DNA from: Antitrichia curtipendula
Lineage: Eukaryota > Streptophyta > Bryopsida > Hypnales > Leucodontaceae
Length of the DNA: 64,000 nucleotides
Direction: 5' to 3'
NCBI GenBank assembly: GCA_951230915.1
Contig: OX579633.1
Span: forward strand, 19,440,574 to 19,504,573
Part shown: positions 58,568 to 64,000 of the stretch, piece after piece
How positions within the stretch are numbered: the first letter of the stretch is position 1
Layout: each line of letters opens with the position of its first letter
Program-made: the position numbers and the translations under genes
The notes under the pieces: generated by a model
Database searches by the model: none
What the model was told of the DNA's origin: nothing
Seen by the model: the letters and a program-made list of their open reading frames with translations, nothing else

Positions 58568-59617
58568 ATGGACGGAGGAGGCATGGGTGTGCCGGCCCCT
58601 GAGCCCGTCACCTATCTCTGTGGTGGTCTGTTCCTTTTCCCGTCTCTCGTTTCTTTAGCTGCGTAATCAGTGTGATGGTGAGATATAAATACTATAACAA
58701 GAATCATCTGTACTTAGGAAATTTGGGAATTGGTGTTAACTGCGCGATGTCTGAAGAAGCCCGAAGCAGTCTTGATGATCTGTGTAGCGTGTTTGAGAAT
58801 TAGGGTTGAAGCTGGGGCTTTTCTAATGCTATTGGAGCGCAGTGAATTTTTTTCTTAGAAGTTGGTCCTGTTTTTTTCTTCAGATTGTGGAGCAGACAAC
58901 ACGTTGAAACCTGGAGATGTGATCCAGTGTCGGGAGTGTGGCTACCGCATTCTTTACAAGAAGAGAACCAGACGCAGTGAGTTTCTTTCCCTGAGACTTG
59001 ATACATTTGGTTCCGTAATATTGTCGATTACTTCGTCCTTAATTCTAGTTTTTGAGCGCTTTGTTGTGTACATCCAAACCTTAAGCGCAATTCGTGCAAT
59101 TCTGTAATAGCATCGAAATCTTGCGAATGAAACTCCTGTTTTTGCACTACGACGCCCTCTCAATAGACTCTAATATCAGAGGATCGGAGGATGTTGCAAG
59201 GCAAACGTGATAACATAGATGGAATTCCTGCGATTTTAGAGGGGTTAGGGTTTTAAGAGGCAAGAATCCTATACTTTTGTAAGATTTAGATAGACCACTC
59301 CAAGCATTCCAGCACTTGAAACTTTCCAACTGCATAGTCATAGGGGTAGATATTTGCGTTTAATATGAGCTTCTCTTTCATGTTTTGGAACATCTTTGAA
59401 TGTGTGCTGCAGTGTGACAAGTGTTCAGGACACTCAAAAACCAAAACTTTGGAATATGCACGATTGTCACAGTGTAGCACACATTCAAACTATTTCAACA
59501 ATAGAATAGTAACACTAGAAAATCAGGGTTTGCAGAGGTCTGAGTGTATGAAAAGAATTCTGAGACTGAGAACTTGTTGTTTTTGACCTTGCAGTTGTTC
59601 AATTTGAGGCTCGATAA
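58568..59617 (+). CDS. NRPB12: RNA polymerase subunit RPB12 (RPABC4), 3 exons
   Basis: Exons 58568-58625, 58884-58976 and 59595-59617 join to give 57 aa. The core is PAPEPVTYLCGDCGADNTLK, then GDVIQCRECGYRILYKKRTR and IVQFEAR at the end. The four cysteines (CxxC and CxxC) form the single zinc-binding site of this small subunit shared by RNA polymerases I, II and III. The N terminus has a few extra Gly residues compared with Arabidopsis. The first donor is GTCTGT after TGT GGT G; using the GT three bases earlier would drop one Gly from CGDCG, so the former is preferred. The last exon encodes only seven residues after the split codon. Confidence 0.95.
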
Positions 59618-61055
59618 TTCCAGCACATTCACTGCTGTTCAGCTGGGCGCTTTACTAAGCATCATTTTGGAAATGGTGGAATAGGCGCCGTCTCTCAAAT
59701 CATCAAGAGACTTTTAAGTTTTGATCAGGAACAAGAAGTAGCAGGAATAGGAACCACACATTGGCCTTCCGTGTGGAGCTTGTTCTTCATTGTATCATAG
59801 GGTGCTCTACGTGAAGATCAACATTTCAATAAACACAGTGGATTAATTTCATGGTAACAGTATCATACCAAACCTAGATTTTCATGGAAACCTTGCTTTT
59901 GAAATGGTACTGCTGAAACTTGTAGTTGCACAACTCTCTCAATGATATCCCCTCGGTGATTTCATTCATGTTTTTAACAGAAATGAAAAGTTTGAGGAGA
60001 AGGGAATACTTTTTATATGCACCAACAGTAAAAATTTATGTTGAAATTATGCCATTTGGTTCATGGTGCCAAGAAAAGTGTGATAGTTTAAGCTTTGAGG
60101 GCAACGTGGGTTGAAATTATTTAAAAGTGCAATTGAGAAATTGAAATCCTGAAGTCCTGGGAATTGAACATACCTCATCTTTGATCAAAATTGAGTGAGT
60201 TATACATAGTCAAAAAGTGTGTAGGTTGTAGAGATCTTTTTCCACAAATCTATTCTGAATGGACAAAGTGACAATAAAATGTTGCAAACATGGACTATTC
60301 AAGTGTTTTAAATGAAATACAATTGTCTAAAATGAAAATATTAATTTTGAAGATGTAATCTATCACTAGAGTACTAGTGTTGATTTATGGTACACCTATG
60401 TTTAACATTTTCAAAAATTCATAGCTTAATATAATTATTGTGGCCCAATAAGAAAATATAGTGACTACTTTAGGTGAGTAAAATAACCATCATGAATACA
60501 CTTTTTGTTGGTTTGGGATAGTCTAGTGGCCAATTGGGTAGCACACTTTCAAAAAATCATAACAAATTCATACTTTGACAAAAAATATATAAAATTTCAA
60601 TTGCTCTCCCCGTTTTTCACATGTGCCTATATATGAAAAAACTAATTAATTTTCAACAATGCCAAGAAGGCAACCCAAACATTCTGCCTGTCATAGGCTG
60701 GTTTACCTTATAAGCGTGCATACCTTAGCATTCAGGTCCGGAATTCTGTAAGTTCTAGAAGAGGTGGATTGTGTAACAAATAATACAATCTACAAATTTC
60801 CTTTATTAGCTTAAATTTTTTGTCGATCATGAAAAGGGAGCCAACCAGGACGCCGAGCGCTTCGTCACTAAAAAGTTGCAAGTCACAACATATCTGTATT
60901 AAAACAAGGTACTCCGTATCATAATAACATGACCACTAATTCTAAGTCACTGCACAGGACTAAGCTAGCTGTCCTCAAAGCTAGAGCAGCAGTTCATTGA
61001 TAAGCATTGAACTTGGTAGGAAACGGAATACTGTACCAGTTTCACCTCGACCAAG
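59618..61055. other. Convergent spacer between RPB12 and EHD
   Basis: It holds both 3' UTRs and AT-rich sequence. A solo right terminus of family B (ctgtcataggctggtttacct then TA) ends at 60708; the matching left end was not found, so that copy is truncated. No gene. Confidence 0.45.
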
Positions 61056-64000
61056 TTAATTGTCATAAGGATTCCGGAACCTCTTGAGCAACTCTGGGAT
61101 GTCGTAGCCTAGCATGTCATCAACTGCTTGCAACATCTTGGGCTTCAGTTTCTCAAACTTATCGAAGTTGTATCCCGCAAGCCTCTCTTTGTAATGCTCC
61201 ACCCTTGGAAAGTCGCCAGATGGGAGATGGAATTCTCTTTGCACCTGTTTTCAATTTCCAGATATGCTCATCAAAAACATGTTTTTTAACAGTTTGTGAG
61301 ACTTCACCCCCATCTCTCCAATTGAAAACTATGGGATACATTAACATTGGTTTTTCTTACACCAAATGACTGAACACCTAAGGTAGGATGCTCTAAAAGC
61401 AACCATTTAAGCGCTAGTTCGCCTTTTCCATGAATTTCCGTGGATAGGAAGATTTTTAGCTCATTTTTCAGAGAAAGAAAAATCAATGCACAATATAATC
61501 CCAACTGGTTTTTGTATTTTTCCATGCATTATTGAGTTACTTATGATTTTTCAAAGATCTGTGTCATAGGCACCTATTTATGACTGTAGGTCTCTCAAAT
61601 TCCATCCATCTACAACTTGTAATGAGATGTGAGGAAAACAAGCCAAATGATTGGCTCCTGCAATAAATAACAAAATTTCCGTGATTCACTTCATGACTAA
61701 ATAGGTTCATTTATGAACCACCTCATATCCATTCAATAGCTAATTATAGGAGCGGTTTGAAGAAGACGGTTGCTTTTAGAGTAGACTAGAAAAAATCTCA
61801 AACTAACACAAAGATGCTAGGAGGGGCCATTAATTTCAGACTTGGCAAGGATTCTGTGACTCTCACCTTGCCAAATTCATCCTCCAAGTTGTCCGTCAAG
61901 CGTTGCTGCGCTTTGTTCTTGCCCATCATGGATGGCATTTCCTTCTTCAGTTGACCTATTATATAGGCGTGAATCTTGGCTTGTCTTGCCCTCTTCACAA
62001 ACTCATTGATCTGAAGTACCAAAAATTTTATCACAAAACGTCAGAAGATGCATAATGTAGGAGACCATTTGCACCATGGTTCTTTTCTCATAAGTTGAAA
62101 TTATGCGTTCATTTACAATACTAAGTGTCATTGACTTTTTGAGAGAGATAATTTTGAGATTCTATCACAGTCAAAGATACATCATAGATGCAATTCTCAC
62201 GGTTTCAAGGGTAAGTCCATCATCATGCTTGGAACCCAACTATTTCAAACTTCAACAATTCATAAGTTTAAAAAAAAAACACTTAATATAGAAATATAGA
62301 AGTTCTAATAATGGGAAACCAAAGGAAATATAGCACAAAGGCTTCAGGAATGAGTTCCCAACCTTGACCCTCAAAAGACAAATACTTCGATCAATATATT
62401 GTGTAGTAATAATGTCTGCATTCTCATATAATGTAATGTGATTTAGGACAAAGCATCAGCATACCTTTCGATCACAAGCCTTCCTTGGGATGTCCTTCAA
62501 GTCCGCCAGCAGATCTTCTTGTTCTCTTTCAAACAATTCCTTCCCAGTAGATCCTATTTTTTCTTCATCAATTGGTCGATCATTGAAAGACCTACAAAGT
62601 TCACAAGTGTCATGAAACCATAAACCATAATAAAAAATAAAAAAATAAAAAAAACTATTGGGTTTCAGTCTCAATGGAGCATTGGCTCTTCAGGAATTGA
62701 TCACCATATACAGTCTCTTAGTGAAGGTTGTCAACAGACTCACCCAATATAAACTCGCTTGACTTCGGGAGTGTTGAGCACCTTGCCCAAAGACCACATA
62801 AGTGCACCATATACTCTCATCAGCTGCAAGGTCACTCTATTACATTAGTCAACAGGAAAATAACCAACCCAGACTAATAAAAAAATCCTCAAAAATCCCC
62901 AATTAAGTCCTCTGGAAAAGAAATCCCCTCCAAACAAACAGTATGTGACAAAGGGTTCAAGGTTTTAAGAGGACCAAGTTCAAACCTGTTGGGTGTCAAC
63001 TTGGTCAGCCTTGTTCAAAACAATGCGTATTTTGTCGTCGTGCCCACGCAGCGAAGTAATGACCCTTTTGAACTCATCGCTGATATCCAGCTTGTGGGGG
63101 TCAAACAACAGCAAAATGAGGTCACACTTGGATGCGAACCATTCAGTGACACCTGTGAAATCGTAACTCCTTTGAGTCCTCTGCTTCTCTCCAGACAGAA
63201 CTCCAGGTGTATCCACAAACGTAATGTGATCCAACAACTGTCACAGAGACAAACCAAGCATTTACGATTAATTGGTGTCAAGGAAAAACCGTGTGCCTCG
63301 TCAAATCACTTAGAAGCACCACAAGACTATGAACCCGTTCTAACAGGCCCCCCTGCCTCCCACGAAAACAAGGACTTAATGGTGAAAAATCATACTGGGT
63401 GTGGCATTTGAGAACACTCAAACTTTGAGAGGAAAGCCTGGCCAAATCGACTGAGACCACTGAATGGCATGTCCGCCTGTACTGCAATTGTATTACCAGG
63501 AACATTTCGCTCATCTGGTCCTCCCTGAAACATATAAAGAGTCATTACAACCAGTCCTGGCTAACCCCGAGTCTCACAATTAACCACCAAATGGTCAGAC
63601 GTGACTACTTCTAAATCCATAGGAGTTGAAACAGACCATTGAGGAAGATAACAAAATATACACATAGAAAAGAAATCAAGTCCTTGGTTTTTGAAGAGAA
63701 GAAATATGCTAAAAGCTATTACAACTGCTAGATTCCAAAGTGTACTTTCTATTTAAGTTCAGGCACTTAAGGGTTCCGAAGACCTGGTTATAAGATATGC
63801 TGTGTTCGAACTATTTATACAAGAGTACAATATCCTCCATGCATGGGCATGAAGTGGTTGTCAGAAACAGAATTGATTCCAAAAAACAGAATCTAAGCCA
63901 AGAGGAAGCACCCACCATCACTACCACAAATCGGTCAGTTGTAGGCTCAGGTCCAATATGTGCTCCTGGATAACTAGTCCGTAACAAATGCTTGATGAAA
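61056..64000 (-). CDS. EHD1: EH-domain-containing (EHD1-type) dynamin-like ATPase, 3' part, runs off window
   Basis: Exons on the minus strand: 63916-64000 (5' end beyond the window), 63396-63524, 62986-63237, 62744-62823, 62465-62591, 61867-62010 and 61056-61244; phases agree. Visible parts include [20 protein letters not shown] then [27 protein letters not shown], the nucleotide-site motif [20 protein letters not shown], the NKAD specificity motif, [20 protein letters not shown], the helical region [19 protein letters not shown], and the end [20 protein letters not shown]. The P-loop and the plant N-terminal EH domain must lie to the right of the window. EHD proteins are membrane-remodelling ATPases in endocytosis and recycling. 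The last intron contains a family A element. Confidence 0.93.
61381..61786 (-). mobile_element. MITE family A, copy 3, in the last intron of EHD
   Basis: The left end is TA then AGGTAGGATGCTCTAAAAGC. The right end, tgcttttagagtagac then TA, has lost a few bases of the terminus. The interior is inverted relative to 3326-3735 (agctcatttttcagagaaag, cataggcacctatttatgac, caagccaaatgattggctcc). It lies within the intron 61245-61866. Confidence 0.7.

Noticed and set aside
1..64000. tRNA, rRNA, CRISPR arrays or bacterial-type operators
   Set aside because: I looked for cloverleaf-like and ribosomal stretches and for regularly spaced short repeats and saw none. The window is plant nuclear DNA.

Overview
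This is a piece of nuclear genome from a land plant. The evidence is the spliced, intron-rich genes with GT-AG borders, all typical plant orthologues: an ATXR5/6-type H3K27 methyltransferase, a chloroplast CGFS glutaredoxin, CNX7/MOCS2A, eIF6, RNA polymerase subunit RPB12 and an EHD-family ATPase. The long AT-rich gene-poor stretch is full of DNA-transposon debris. Its mix of Tc1-like, TTAA-flanked piggyBac-like and Plavaka-like elements is not what one expects in an angiosperm, so I favour a seedless plant or gymnosperm. I cannot name the species, and this is inference.

Layout. About 1-44.5 kb holds no intact host gene. It is a mosaic of short terminal-inverted-repeat elements in at least ten families (called A to K here). 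It also holds a complete but dead 3.6-kb Tc1-like transposon with 940-bp inverted repeats (21824-25437), a 3' fragment of a receptor-like kinase (30330-31203, minus), a GC-rich block of nested perfect palindromes (about 34.5-34.9 kb), and a broken Plavaka-type transposase (38213-41188, minus) with two smaller elements inserted in it. About 44.5-64 kb is genic: ATXR5/6-like (minus, 7 exons), CNX7 (minus, 1 exon), GRXS14-like (plus, 3 exons), eIF6 (minus, 7 exons), RPB12 (plus, 3 exons) and EHD (minus, running off the right edge). I resolved exon borders by hand. Reading frame and phase close at every junction, giving 412, 100, 186, 245 and 57 aa for the five complete genes.

Gene relations. CNX7 and GRXS14 diverge from a 266-bp spacer, and eIF6 and RPB12 diverge from a 374-bp spacer; both look like shared bidirectional promoters. 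GRXS14/eIF6 and RPB12/EHD are tail-to-tail. The genes are housekeeping functions (chromatin replication, molybdenum cofactor, Fe-S handling, ribosome assembly, transcription, membrane traffic) with no operon-like logic.

The most notable material is the transposon content: the Tc1-like copy whose visible lesions are all C-to-T/G-to-A transitions and whose terminal repeats are built of about 180-bp tandem units; seven TTAA-bounded CCC...GGG elements suggesting piggyBac-type activity in a plant; several TA-bounded families sharing AGGTA termini; and palindromes with no assigned function.
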